A stretch of 64,000 nucleotides of DNA from Malaciobacter pacificus. GTDB lineage: Bacteria; Campylobacterota; Campylobacteria; Campylobacterales; Arcobacteraceae. Where the stretch lies: assembly GCF_004214795.1 (NCBI RefSeq), contig NZ_CP035928.1, forward strand, positions 1,922,001 to 1,986,000, written 5' to 3'. Positions 56,375-64,000 of this stretch are shown in pieces; the stretch's first letter is position 1; each line of letters opens with the position of its first letter. The notes under the pieces are model-generated. The model saw only the letters and a list, made by a program, of their open reading frames with translations. It had not been told where the DNA came from and ran no database searches. The position numbers and the translations under genes are program-made.

Positions 56375-58861
56375 TTACATTCTACTACCCCATCCAGTCG
56401 ATTCATTTTTCATAGACTCAATTGCATTGTCAAGTTCTTTGCTCCCTTGAACTTCAATAATCTCAAATAATGTACTATGTAATGAAACAATGATTTTATA
56501 TATGATGATAATGCTGAATATGGCTACTGAAATTTCAATGAAACCATCAAAAAAATAGATTTTCATTTTGTCAATCCAACTATAGATAAAATTAGATTGT
56601 TGTAATGCATTATTTTCAAGCATACCCATAATGATCTTTTTACCAAATACATCACCAATTGTATGAATTAATGAACTTGCTGTAATTGCTAACCATACAG
56701 ATAATACAAATATAGGAAGCTCTAACATAGTTGCAAATATTTTCATTGTAAATCGTGCTATTGCTTGTATGTTTTCTCTTGCGAACATTATAGGCATCAT
56801 AAACAGACTTGCAAAGTGGAAGCTAAAAATTTTAATCATAATTATCACAAATCTTAATAGTCCAATAATTACTATCCCAACTATTGGAGTAATTTCTAAA
56901 ACAGTTTGAGCAGCTTTATATGCAAATGCTAAAGCAATTGCACTTTTTGCTGCAACACCTGCAATAACTCCTGTTGCTGCTCCAATTGCGCCCGTAAACC
57001 ATGAAGCAAATCCACCACCTGCAATAGTTCCTGATGTAGTTCCAATTGCTGCTGCAATTTTTACTGAATTATCTTCTACTATTTTGTAAATTGTTCCAGC
57101 ACCTGGTAAAAACATATAAGGAATAGAACTCATAATCATATGAGTACCCCATGAATCTTCTTTTACTTGATCATTCAATTTATCTAATACTTCACTTCTT
57201 TTTGTTTTATATAATCCACCTATATACTCTGTTTGTAATTTTGTAACAGGTAACCCTAGAATTGCTAAATAACCCCAATCTCTATATAATTCATATTGAA
57301 ATTTTATCAATCCTTGAAGCATTGGTATTTTATTAGCCCCACTGGTACTTTGTCCTATTAAAGCTTTTTTTGATTCATCATAATCTTTTAACTTAGTAAC
57401 ATTACTTTGATGTTCATAATAATTCTTTCCACAAGCACTTAATGCATATTCAGGATAGTAATTATCTAAAGGATTATTTGCACCTACTTTACCAATTACA
57501 TTAGGATTATAAGAACCATTACCTTTTACTTCACCGTCTTGTACTGAATAATATAAAGTAGAAGTATTATTTTTAATTTTAGAATTTACATATGCCCATT
57601 TCTCATTTGTTGGAAAAGGTTGATTAGGATCAGTTGAATATTGATGTTTCCCATCGCTATCAAAAAGTCCATTGTAATTATATATATCATTTCTACATAT
57701 ATCCCATAAGTTATTAGTGAAGTCTGTTAAGTTTTTATATTGTGATATTCCTGCACTTGCTTGAATAATTTGATCTTTTGTTGCTACACCACTTTTTTCT
57801 ACAATTGCATTAACTTCTGCATCAATAATTACCTTTGCTGCTGCATCTGCCCAATCAGTAAAAAGAGCATATCCAGATTTTTCCCAATCTTGATATTTTG
57901 TTTTCATAAGATTATATTCTGCAACAACATTTCCACTTGAATTTGTAATTTGTTCTTTAAATCCAGTTGGAAAGAAAAGTAATATTCCTAAAATAATACC
58001 TGTGATATATGGAGAAACTTTTTCATGATTTTGTTTATCTTCAGCTTTTGAAGTAAAATGAGAAAGAACTTTACTACCAACACCCCAAATTCCAAAAAAT
58101 GCAACTAATAAAACTAAATAAGTCATTGAGACATCAGATAAACCAGAATAGACATCAAAAATAGTTTCTGTATCAGTTAAGATATAATCTCTATTATCTA
58201 TAAATTGATTATTTGTTGAATAACTAGATACGAAATTATTCTTTAATTGTAATTTATTTGTTGCTCGAGTTGATTGTACATCTATAATATCAGTATCAGT
58301 CAAAATTGCTGCAGTTAATAACTCTGGTATAGTTAAATAATTCCCATTTTGGGAAGTAGTTGATTGATAAATTGAATTAATTGTATTTTTTAATGGTTGA
58401 AATTGAGTTTCAGCATTATTAATTAATGTTTGGTTTTGTTGCTCTGCTGTTTTTAAATCTAATGTAAAAGCTTTTTTAAGATTAGGATAAAATGTATCAA
58501 ATGTACCAATTGGATTATATAAGTCACCTTTTTTTGAAACCATGCAAGTAACAGTTCCTGCTTGTGCATTTATAGAATAAATTGTTGCTGTCCAATTTGC
58601 ACCAACAAATGAACAAGTTATATGATTTTTAATATTAGATTTATTAATAGGCTCTGGAATATTTCTTATAAGATTACTTTCATTAGTAATAATTCCTCTA
58701 CTAACAAGAGAACTAGTTGATATGGGAGTAAGATTATCGTATTTATATTTATCCATATTCCCTTTTTTGTAATCTTCTTGTACTGTTGAAGTACTAATCT
58801 CTGTGAATGCAAAACTATTTATTGAAAATATAATAAATAGAAGAAAAAATATTTTATTCAC
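56375..58861 (-). CDS. Large polytopic membrane protein, probably conjugation/secretion (DotA/TraY/TrbL-like)
   Basis: The 828-residue protein has a signal peptide (1-19), a long exported N-terminal region (about 20-245) with several Cys, then multiple transmembrane helices (about 247-265, 285-300, then a cluster at 590-830), including glycine/alanine-rich segments (GTIAGGGFASWFTGAIGAAT). This topology resembles DotA/TraY and TrbL/VirB6-type inner-membrane proteins of type IV secretion. There is no catalytic motif, so the family is inferred from topology and context beside the relaxase-like gene. Confidence 0.5.
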   Translation of the reverse strand: MNKIFFLLFIIFSINSFAFTEISTSTVQEDYKKGNMDKYKYDNLTPISTSSLVSRGIITNESNLIRNIPEPINKSNIKNHITCSFVGANWTATIYSINAQAGTVTCMVSKKGDLYNPIGTFDTFYPNLKKAFTLDLKTAEQQNQTLINNAETQFQPLKNTINSIYQSTTSQNGNYLTIPELLTAAILTDTDIIDVQSTRATNKLQLKNNFVSSYSTNNQFIDNRDYILTDTETIFDVYSGLSDVSMTYLVLLVAFFGIWGVGSKVLSHFTSKAEDKQNHEKVSPYITGIILGILLFFPTGFKEQITNSSGNVVAEYNLMKTKYQDWEKSGYALFTDWADAAAKVIIDAEVNAIVEKSGVATKDQIIQASAGISQYKNLTDFTNNLWDICRNDIYNYNGLFDSDGKHQYSTDPNQPFPTNEKWAYVNSKIKNNTSTLYYSVQDGEVKGNGSYNPNVIGKVGANNPLDNYYPEYALSACGKNYYEHQSNVTKLKDYDESKKALIGQSTSGANKIPMLQGLIKFQYELYRDWGYLAILGLPVTKLQTEYIGGLYKTKRSEVLDKLNDQVKEDSWGTHMIMSSIPYMFLPGAGTIYKIVEDNSVKIAAAIGTTSGTIAGGGFASWFTGAIGAATGVIAGVAAKSAIALAFAYKAAQTVLEITPIVGIVIIGLLRFVIIMIKIFSFHFASLFMMPIMFARENIQAIARFTMKIFATMLELPIFVLSVWLAITASSLIHTIGDVFGKKIIMGMLENNALQQSNFIYSWIDKMKIYFFDGFIEISVAIFSIIIIYKIIVSLHSTLFEIIEVQGSKELDNAIESMKNESTGWGSRM

Positions 58862-59513
58862 TTTTTTCTCCTAGTGTTTCCTGTGTAGTTTCCTCAGGAA
58901 ACTTTTTAGCTTTTCTATTTTTTCTAACAAAAAAATCTAAAATCGCAATAGATACAAGATAAATAGCTGTGAAGTATTTGATTGTTTTGTCATAATCTAT
59001 TAAGAATTGAATATAAATCTCTTTACTTGGACTCTCACCATAAACACTAAAAAATGAACTGATTAGAATATCCTCAAATAATAGATATAAAAAACACCAA
59101 AGTCCTATATAAATAGTTACTCTCAGTAAAATATTTATATTTCTTAATCGCCATTTTTGGAGTTTATTTTTTTTGATAAATTCTTCTTTTTGTTTTTGCT
59201 CTATCAGGTATTTATTTATATCTAAATTGTAAATTGACTCATATGAGAAAATTCCAATTGTAAAAATAATAGTTAAAAATTTTACCCCTAAACCTAAAAC
59301 AATAAGAAGATTCTGGATAAAAATAGGAATATCGTAAGCTCTAATATTAATTATTGCTTCAAATTTAAGTATTACAAAGCATAGAGTTAATACAAGAGAT
59401 ATATAAAATGAATATCTGAAAATTGTATTTAATCCTTTTAGACTTGTAAATAAGAATAAAGATTTATCGAATGTGGTTAACCATGCTAGGGCTAATTTTT
59501 GTGTTAGATTCAT
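58854..59513 (-). CDS. Multi-pass membrane protein
   Basis: The 219-residue protein has about five hydrophobic helices (about 30-50, 65-90, 125-145, 170-190 and a weaker one) and a charged C-terminal tail (RKNRKAKKFPEETTQ). It overlaps the next gene by 8 bases and the previous gene by 4, so it is part of a tight operon. Family not recognised. Confidence 0.65.
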   Translation of the reverse strand: MNLTQKLALAWLTTFDKSLFLFTSLKGLNTIFRYSFYISLVLTLCFVILKFEAIINIRAYDIPIFIQNLLIVLGLGVKFLTIIFTIGIFSYESIYNLDINKYLIEQKQKEEFIKKNKLQKWRLRNINILLRVTIYIGLWCFLYLLFEDILISSFFSVYGESPSKEIYIQFLIDYDKTIKYFTAIYLVSIAILDFFVRKNRKAKKFPEETTQETLGEKSE

Positions 59514-59851
59514 TTTTGAACTCCTTTTAATAACTCATATTTTTCTTTATTTTTTGAGATAAAACCTTGCCAATAATTAAGGCTCTCTATTTTTACTTGT
59601 AACTCAGCTGGATCATTTTCATTTCCAATCGAAACTTTTAATCCTGCAATTGCATCAACTCCATCTTCATAATCTTTTACAAATTTTATATCTGTTAATT
59701 TTTGATAATTTTGATCACTTATTTTGCTAAACATTGAAGTTGGATTAGATGTAATATGATTAAAAGTAAAAATAAAAGCAATAGCTAAAACGATAATTAC
59801 TACTACACCTATATTTATTTTTAGTTTTTGCATATTAATATTTTTAATCAT
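59510..59851 (-). CDS. Small membrane-anchored protein
   Basis: The 113-residue protein has one N-terminal hydrophobic helix (about 12-31; IGVVVIIVLAIAFIFTF) and a polar domain likely in the periplasm. It overlaps both neighbours (4 and 8 bases). Family not recognised. Confidence 0.65.
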   Translation of the reverse strand: MIKNINMQKLKINIGVVVIIVLAIAFIFTFNHITSNPTSMFSKISDQNYQKLTDIKFVKDYEDGVDAIAGLKVSIGNENDPAELQVKIESLNYWQGFISKNKEKYELLKGVQK

Positions 59852-60107
59852 GCGAAGCTCCTATCTTTTGTATTTGCAAATATAGTAGAGGTAATCTCTC
59901 TACTATTATTAATTTTTTTTGAGTTGGATTCAAAGAGCTCTCTAAATATCTTTTTATGTTTGAGAAGGTATTTAATAGTTTTTTTTGTCTTTTTATATTT
60001 GGTTTTTTACACTCTTTTACTTTTTTGATGTTGATATTTAAAGTTTGAATCTCATTCACTATTACCATCTGTGCGTCTAAAAAACTTGGTTTAATTTGCA
60101 TCACCAT
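59844..60107 (-). CDS. Small helical protein
   Basis: The 87-residue protein is basic and helical (MVIVNEIQTLNINIKKVKEC, KKLLNTFSNIKRYLESSLN), with no membrane segment. It overlaps the start of the next gene by 8 bases. Family not recognised. Confidence 0.6.
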   Translation of the reverse strand: MVMQIKPSFLDAQMVIVNEIQTLNINIKKVKECKKPNIKRQKKLLNTFSNIKRYLESSLNPTQKKLIIVERLPLLYLQIQKIGASHD

Positions 60108-60118
60108 TTTCGACTCCT

Positions 60119-60622
60119 CTAGTTAAAAAAATATAAAAATAAAGATGCTAAAGCACCACCACTTATAAAACTCAAGAGTGTAAATAAGATTGTATTTTTA
60201 CGCTCAATTTTTGTAATTTGATTTTGAAATTGAGTTAATTGAGACAAAGAGTTAGAAACAAGACGATTGCTACCATCAAGCATCCTTAAATCGATACCTT
60301 TAAGTTTTGAGTTAATTTCTTCATTTATTTTTTGGATTTGCGCATCCACATCCGATAAAAGTTTTGATTTTAACTCTTGTAAATCTTGCTCAAATTTATC
60401 ACCTAAAATATCAGCTCTCACCTCTAATTTATTGGTAAAACTTTCTATTTTTTGAGTTTGAGACTCTAGTATTTGATTATTAGTTGACTCAAAATCTTTA
60501 AATTGATTAAAAATTTGATTTAAAATCTCAACATTATCTTTTATATTTTTTTGTGCATTTACAATCTCATTTTTTACAAGTTCTGCATTTTTAACTGTTT
60601 TATCCAAATTTGTTTGTGACAA
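60119..60622 (-). CDS. Coiled-coil protein with C-terminal membrane anchor
   Basis: The 167-residue protein is almost entirely coiled coil (1-140), then one C-terminal helix (about 147-166; LFTLLSFISGGALASLFLYF). This tail-anchored layout resembles small mobilisation accessory proteins that tether relaxase complexes (MobB-like), but sequence support is weak. The start given is TTG 60622. The frame stays open about 35 codons further upstream with a GGAGG and an ATT but no standard start, so the true N-terminus is uncertain. First gene of the operon running down to 55921. Confidence 0.6.
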   Translation of the reverse strand: MSQTNLDKTVKNAELVKNEIVNAQKNIKDNVEILNQIFNQFKDFESTNNQILESQTQKIESFTNKLEVRADILGDKFEQDLQELKSKLLSDVDAQIQKINEEINSKLKGIDLRMLDGSNRLVSNSLSQLTQFQNQITKIERKNTILFTLLSFISGGALASLFLYFFN

Positions 60623-60728
60623 ATCAGCCGTAGTAATTACAAGTTGAAGGCTTTTAATTAATCCTCCATTTTTATTATCTAATTTGCTTAAAACTTTATA
60701 AACTTAAATTTCTCAAATCATAAATGAC

Positions 60729-60990
60729 ACTTTTCAAGTACACTATTATGCAATACTTCCTTTTATTTAAAAAAAGGAAAAAAACAATTATGTATGAACT
60801 TGTATTTATGGTATTTACAGTTAGTACCTTTTCTATACCTATATTAGTTTATCTAATTACAAAAGATTTAAATAAAATAGATAAAAGAAATAAATCCCAA
60901 GAGATTTTATTTGAACTAAATCTGATTGATTCTCTAAATAAAAAGCGTTAAAAACTTAATTTTTTGTTACTTTTGAAGTACCCTTTTATG
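60729..60990 (+). promoter_or_regulatory. Duplicated 22-base motif upstream of two small membrane-protein genes
   Basis: ACTTTT-C/G-AAGTAC followed by a CT-rich base pair and TTATG occurs at 60729-60750 and again at 60969-60990, with three differences in 22 bases. The copies are 40 and 52 bases before the two ATGs (60790 and 61042). They look like shared promoter or operator sequence. This argues against starting the first gene at 60724, where the motif would lie inside the coding region. Confidence 0.45.
60790..60951 (+). CDS. Small membrane protein
   Basis: The protein has 53 residues from ATG 60790, with one hydrophobic helix at about 5-24 (VFMVFTVSTFSIPILVYLI) and a charged tail. In-frame ATGs at 60724 and 60748 exist, but the duplicated upstream motif favours 60790. 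Family not recognised. Confidence 0.5.
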   Translation: MYELVFMVFTVSTFSIPILVYLITKDLNKIDKRNKSQEILFELNLIDSLNKKR

Positions 60991-61041
60991 TGATAATTTG
61001 AATATATAGTATTTTTATATTTTTCAAATAAGGAGGATACT

Positions 61042-61413
61042 ATGAAGACTTATATATTTATCTTATTTGCACTACTTCTTGCAATACCAACTTATGGTTT
61101 ATCTATAGTGATTTATTTTTTATTAAAATTTCTAAATGACAAATATCTAGCTCAAAACTATATATTCAAAAATGTCATGAGTTCATATAATACAGGAGAG
61201 AGAATCACAATATCAAATGTAAGTGATAGTTCATTGTATATGCTTTTTGATTCTTTTGATGGCAAAGTTACAGCTGATTTAAACAATTATATAAGAGGTT
61301 ATATAGTTCATCCCATCAATAATATCACTTTATCAATCATTTTACATAAACTAAAAAATGACAAAGTTGATATAAAAGTGAGTGATTCAAACTACATATT
61401 AAAAGAATTTTAA
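61042..61413 (+). CDS. Small membrane-anchored protein
   Basis: The 123-residue protein has one or two N-terminal helices (about 3-32) and a C-terminal alpha/beta domain (MSSYNTGERITISNVSDSSL ... LKNDKVDIKVSDSNYILKEF). ATG 61042 follows AAGGAGG. It shares an upstream motif with the previous gene. Family not recognised. Confidence 0.65.
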   Translation: MKTYIFILFALLLAIPTYGLSIVIYFLLKFLNDKYLAQNYIFKNVMSSYNTGERITISNVSDSSLYMLFDSFDGKVTADLNNYIRGYIVHPINNITLSIILHKLKNDKVDIKVSDSNYILKEF

Positions 61414-61452
61414 TTTCTTTAAATATTACAATATTTACCTAATATATATTTA

Positions 61453-61496
61453 CCTATTTACAATAATTTGATAATATAATGATTATTGCAAATAGG
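61453..61496. promoter_or_regulatory. Long palindrome around the -10 box of the diguanylate cyclase gene
   Basis: CCTATTTACAATAAT (61453-61467) and ATTATTGCAAATAGG (61482-61496) are inverted copies with one mismatch, 14 bases apart. TATAAT (61475-61480) lies in the spacer. The right arm ends at the likely RBS. Since the left arm would not be transcribed, an operator is more likely than an RNA hairpin. Confidence 0.55.
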
Positions 61497-61503
61497 TTTT
61501 AAA

Positions 61504-62469
61504 ATGGATATAAATAAAAACTTAACAAGTATTGTAGAAAAAGGTGAGTTAACACTATTTAGAACAATATGGAACTTAAGTAAAGACAACATGTTTATTG
61601 TTAGAAAAGAAGATAATAGGTTTATTTCAGAAAAAATGAACCAAGCACTAAGAGATGTTTTTAACTTATCAGAAAAACAAAGTAGTGAAATATTTCTTGA
61701 TGAATTTTTAGATGAGAACATGTATAAAAAAATATCTGAAAAATACAATCAATGTATTGAAAAAAATGAAATCTTTACGTATGAAGAATCTCATATATTA
61801 AATGATTCTAAACCTAGATATTGGAATACAACAATTATTCCTATTATAGATAATCAAGAAAATATTACAAGAATATTTGGAATATCAAAAGAAATTACTC
61901 AATTAAAAAGAATCAATGAAACTCTAGAACTAGAAGTTAAAAAAAGAACAAAAGAGTTAGAAGTTGCAGTAGCTGAATTAAAACAAGTATCAATTACTGA
62001 TAAATTAACAGGTGTTTATAATAGACATCATTTAGACTGCGTTCTAGAAGATACTGCAAAAATCATAAACAGATATGAAAACAATTATGGTGTAATAATT
62101 TTAGATTTAGATAAGTTCAAAGAAATCAACGACACTTTTGGTCATCATGCTGGAGATATAGTATTACAAGAGTTTTCTAAACTACTTAAAGATTCTGTTA
62201 GAGAATCAGATATTGTTGGTCGTTGGGGAGGTGATGAATTTTTACTATTAATTCCTTTTATTGACAAAGATTCTATAGAAATTCTTGCTAATCATATAAA
62301 AGAAACTATTAATAAATATAAATTCTCATTTGTTGATAAACTAACTGCTAGTTTAGGGGCAACTTTGATAAAAAAAGATGATACAGAAGAGTCTTTAATT
62401 TCAAGAGCTGACCATGCACTTTATAAAGCGAAAGAAGAAGGAAAAAATAAAGTAGAAATTCTACTTTAA
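61504..62469 (+). CDS. PAS-GGDEF diguanylate cyclase
   Basis: The protein has about 321 residues from ATG 61504; an in-frame TTG at 61486 is less likely. An N-terminal PAS domain (about 15-130; YWNTTIIPIIDNQENITRIF), a coiled coil, and a GGDEF domain (about 165-320) with DLDKFKEINDTFGH, GRWGGDEFLLL and an inhibitory I-site RESD five residues before GGDEF. It makes cyclic di-GMP from two GTP and should be product-inhibited. No signal peptide, so cytoplasmic. Its end overlaps the end of glnS by nine bases, tail to tail. Confidence 0.92.
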   Translation: MDINKNLTSIVEKGELTLFRTIWNLSKDNMFIVRKEDNRFISEKMNQALRDVFNLSEKQSSEIFLDEFLDENMYKKISEKYNQCIEKNEIFTYEESHILNDSKPRYWNTTIIPIIDNQENITRIFGISKEITQLKRINETLELEVKKRTKELEVAVAELKQVSITDKLTGVYNRHHLDCVLEDTAKIINRYENNYGVIILDLDKFKEINDTFGHHAGDIVLQEFSKLLKDSVRESDIVGRWGGDEFLLLIPFIDKDSIEILANHIKETINKYKFSFVDKLTASLGATLIKKDDTEESLISRADHALYKAKEEGKNKVEILL

Positions 62470-64000
62470 TTTTTTAGTTACAAGTTCATTTACAACTTTT
62501 GGGTTTGCTTTTCCACCAGTTGATTTAAGTACTTGTCCTACAAAAAAGCCAAATAGTTTTTGATTTCCAGCTTTGTATTTTTCTACATTGTCTGGATTTT
62601 TTGCAATTACTTCATCAATAATTGGTAAAATAATACTTGGGTCACTAATTTGAACTAAGCCTTTGTCTTCTACTATTTTTTCAGGGCTAATTCCAGATTC
62701 AACCATTTCTTCAAATACTTGTTTTGCAATCTTATTTGAAATAGTCTCTTCGTCAATCATTTTTACTAACTGTGCAATCTCTTTTGAACCAAATTTAAGT
62801 TCACTTAACTCTTTTTCTTTTAACTCTTTTGCAACATCATTTGCAATTATATTTGCAATAGATACTGGGCTATTTAGTTGCTCTAAAGTCTCTTGGAAGA
62901 ACTTAGATAAAACCTCATCTCTAGCTAAAATATTTGAAACTTCATTATTTAGTTTTAGTTCAGTTGAATATTTCTCAAAAAGCTCTTTTTGCTCATCAGT
63001 CATCTCTGCAGCACTTCCATGAACAATCTCTTTTTTAGGTTCTTGTTTTTTTACTACTTTTTCTTTTGGTTTATCTTCACTTTGCGATTTTTTAGCCCAC
63101 GAATCTTTTAATCCAACGATTTTATTAAATACTGGATTTTCATCACTATAATCAACTGAATCAGCATAAAAATATCCTTGTCTTTCAAACTGGAATCTCT
63201 CATCAACTTTATCTGTAATAACTGCTGGCTCAACTAGTGCATCTTTTATGATTGTTAATGAATTAGAATTTAAATCTTCTAATCCTTCAGGTGCTTCATT
63301 TTTATATAATCTATCATAAAGCCTTACTTCAATTTTCTTAGCAGATTTTACATCTACCCATTGAATAGCACTTTTTACTTTTATACCACTTGTATCACTT
63401 CCACTTTTAGAGTTTGGATTATATTCGGCAATAATCTCTACAACATTTCCATTGCTATCTTTGATAACTTCTTTGCAAGTGATAATATATGCATGTCTTA
63501 ATCTAACAGCTTGGTTTGGTGTTAATCTATTATATCCCTTAACTGGATTATCACTAAAGTCTTCTCTTTCAATATAAACTACATTTGAAAATGGAATTTT
63601 TCTACTACCCTCTTTTGGAACATCGTGAGGATAGTATGAAGCTTCTATTTGCTCACTTCCTTCATAGTTTTCAATTGTAACTTTGATTGGGTCAAGTACA
63701 GCCATAACTCTTGGAGCTTTTGTGTTTAAATCATCTCTTATACAAAATTCCAGTTGTGATACATCAACCATTGAGTTTGCTTTTGCAATACCGATTTGAT
63801 CACAGAAGTTTATTATAGATTCTCTTGTATAACCTCTTCTTTTAAGTCCTGCAATTGTTGGCATTCTAGGGTCATCCCAACCACTAACATAGTTTCCATT
63901 TACAAGTTCAAGAAGTTTTCTTTTACTCATAACTGTATAGTTAATTCCAAGTCTTGCAAACTCATGTTGGTATGGTCTTGGAGGAGTAAGATTAAGTTCA
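62461..64000 (-). CDS. glnS: Glutaminyl-tRNA synthetase with C-terminal YqeY domain (5' end outside window)
   Basis: The visible part starts in the catalytic domain (RPYQHEFARLGINYTVMSKR, the KMSKS-type loop), runs through the anticodon-binding beta barrels (about 63900-63090) and, after a charged linker (EKVVKKQEPKKE), ends with a GatB/YqeY helical domain (about 150 residues). The open frame continues past the right edge, so the ATG at 63930 is internal. It charges tRNA-Gln. The YqeY tail is known from Deinococcus GlnRS, where it helps tRNA binding. Confidence 0.93.
   Translation of the reverse strand, partial: ELNLTPPRPYQHEFARLGINYTVMSKRKLLELVNGNYVSGWDDPRMPTIAGLKRRGYTRESIINFCDQIGIAKANSMVDVSQLEFCIRDDLNTKAPRVMAVLDPIKVTIENYEGSEQIEASYYPHDVPKEGSRKIPFSNVVYIEREDFSDNPVKGYNRLTPNQAVRLRHAYIITCKEVIKDSNGNVVEIIAEYNPNSKSGSDTSGIKVKSAIQWVDVKSAKKIEVRLYDRLYKNEAPEGLEDLNSNSLTIIKDALVEPAVITDKVDERFQFERQGYFYADSVDYSDENPVFNKIVGLKDSWAKKSQSEDKPKEKVVKKQEPKKEIVHGSAAEMTDEQKELFEKYSTELKLNNEVSNILARDEVLSKFFQETLEQLNSPVSIANIIANDVAKELKEKELSELKFGSKEIAQLVKMIDEETISNKIAKQVFEEMVESGISPEKIVEDKGLVQISDPSIILPIIDEVIAKNPDNVEKYKAGNQKLFGFFVGQVLKSTGGKANPKVVNELVTKKLK

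Noticed and set aside
41988..61450. A second att site (copy of the tmRNA 3' end) near the right side of the element.
   Set aside because: Reading the region I found only short chance matches such as TCTCCACC at about 45124-45131, inside the RNase HI gene; none extends to a credible repeat.
62663..63022. Plus-strand open frame of 119 codons opposite glnS.
   Set aside because: It is a shadow of the Lys/Glu-rich YqeY tail of GlnRS with Ser/Phe-rich translation.

Overview
The window is an AT-rich chromosomal segment whose housekeeping genes (tig-clpP-def, comM, era, folE, purL, purH, bioA, glnS, the carboxynorspermidine pair, a Cts-type DNA-uptake operon, Csd/Pgp cell-shape peptidases) point to a Campylobacterota bacterium of the Arcobacter type. 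This assignment rests on gene content, gene order and protein resemblance, not on a database search.

Layout. 1-943: right part of an IS4-like element that has cut the end of a solute-binding-protein gene. 944-16358: ordinary metabolism and envelope genes (msrB, FAH hydrolase, Sel1 lipoprotein, NUDIX, bioA, a large sensor kinase, purH, purL, Csd6/Pgp2-like and Csd3/Pgp3-like peptidases, mgtE, folE). 16374-21956: a type II secretion/pseudopilus-like operon, probably the transformation (Cts) system, whose first gene is split by a second complete copy of the same IS. 22031-27399: era, comM, def, clpP, tig. 27491-29119: a VWA-TPR (Bat-like) fusion. 29220-36770: a Cache-domain chemoreceptor gene split by a 5,260-bp IS1595-family element. 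That element has 28-bp imperfect terminal repeats and an 8-bp target duplication, and it carries a 990-residue nuclease-methylase-specificity fusion (type IIG-like restriction-modification), a DUF6471 small regulator and a winged-helix-like protein. 36805-41447: two overlapping PPK2 genes, nspC, a rubredoxin, carboxynorspermidine dehydrogenase. 41592-41987: tmRNA.

Directly after the tmRNA 3' end lies a tyrosine integrase (42151) and about 19 kb of accessory DNA, which I read as an integrative/mobilizable element. Its defence part has rnlA-rnlB with a convergent RNase HI gene, a PIN-like nuclease with C-terminal Cys-rich domains, and membrane proteins, including one with six 33-residue tandem repeats and an SH3b end. 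A third complete copy of the IS splits a membrane-protein gene there. Its transfer part has a HUH/LPD7 relaxase-like protein, a likely oriT, a TraK-like DNA-binding protein and a membrane/coiled-coil operon that resembles secretion genes. No second att site was recognised. The chromosome seems to resume near 61450 with a diguanylate cyclase and glnS, which runs off the right edge.

Three points stand out. The restriction-modification system is the cargo of a transposon whose ends can be defined to the base. rnlAB sits beside its own RNase HI, the enzyme known in E. coli to modulate RnlA/RnlB. In all three genes that are split with both halves visible, the inserted element supplies an in-phase start codon for the 3' half.
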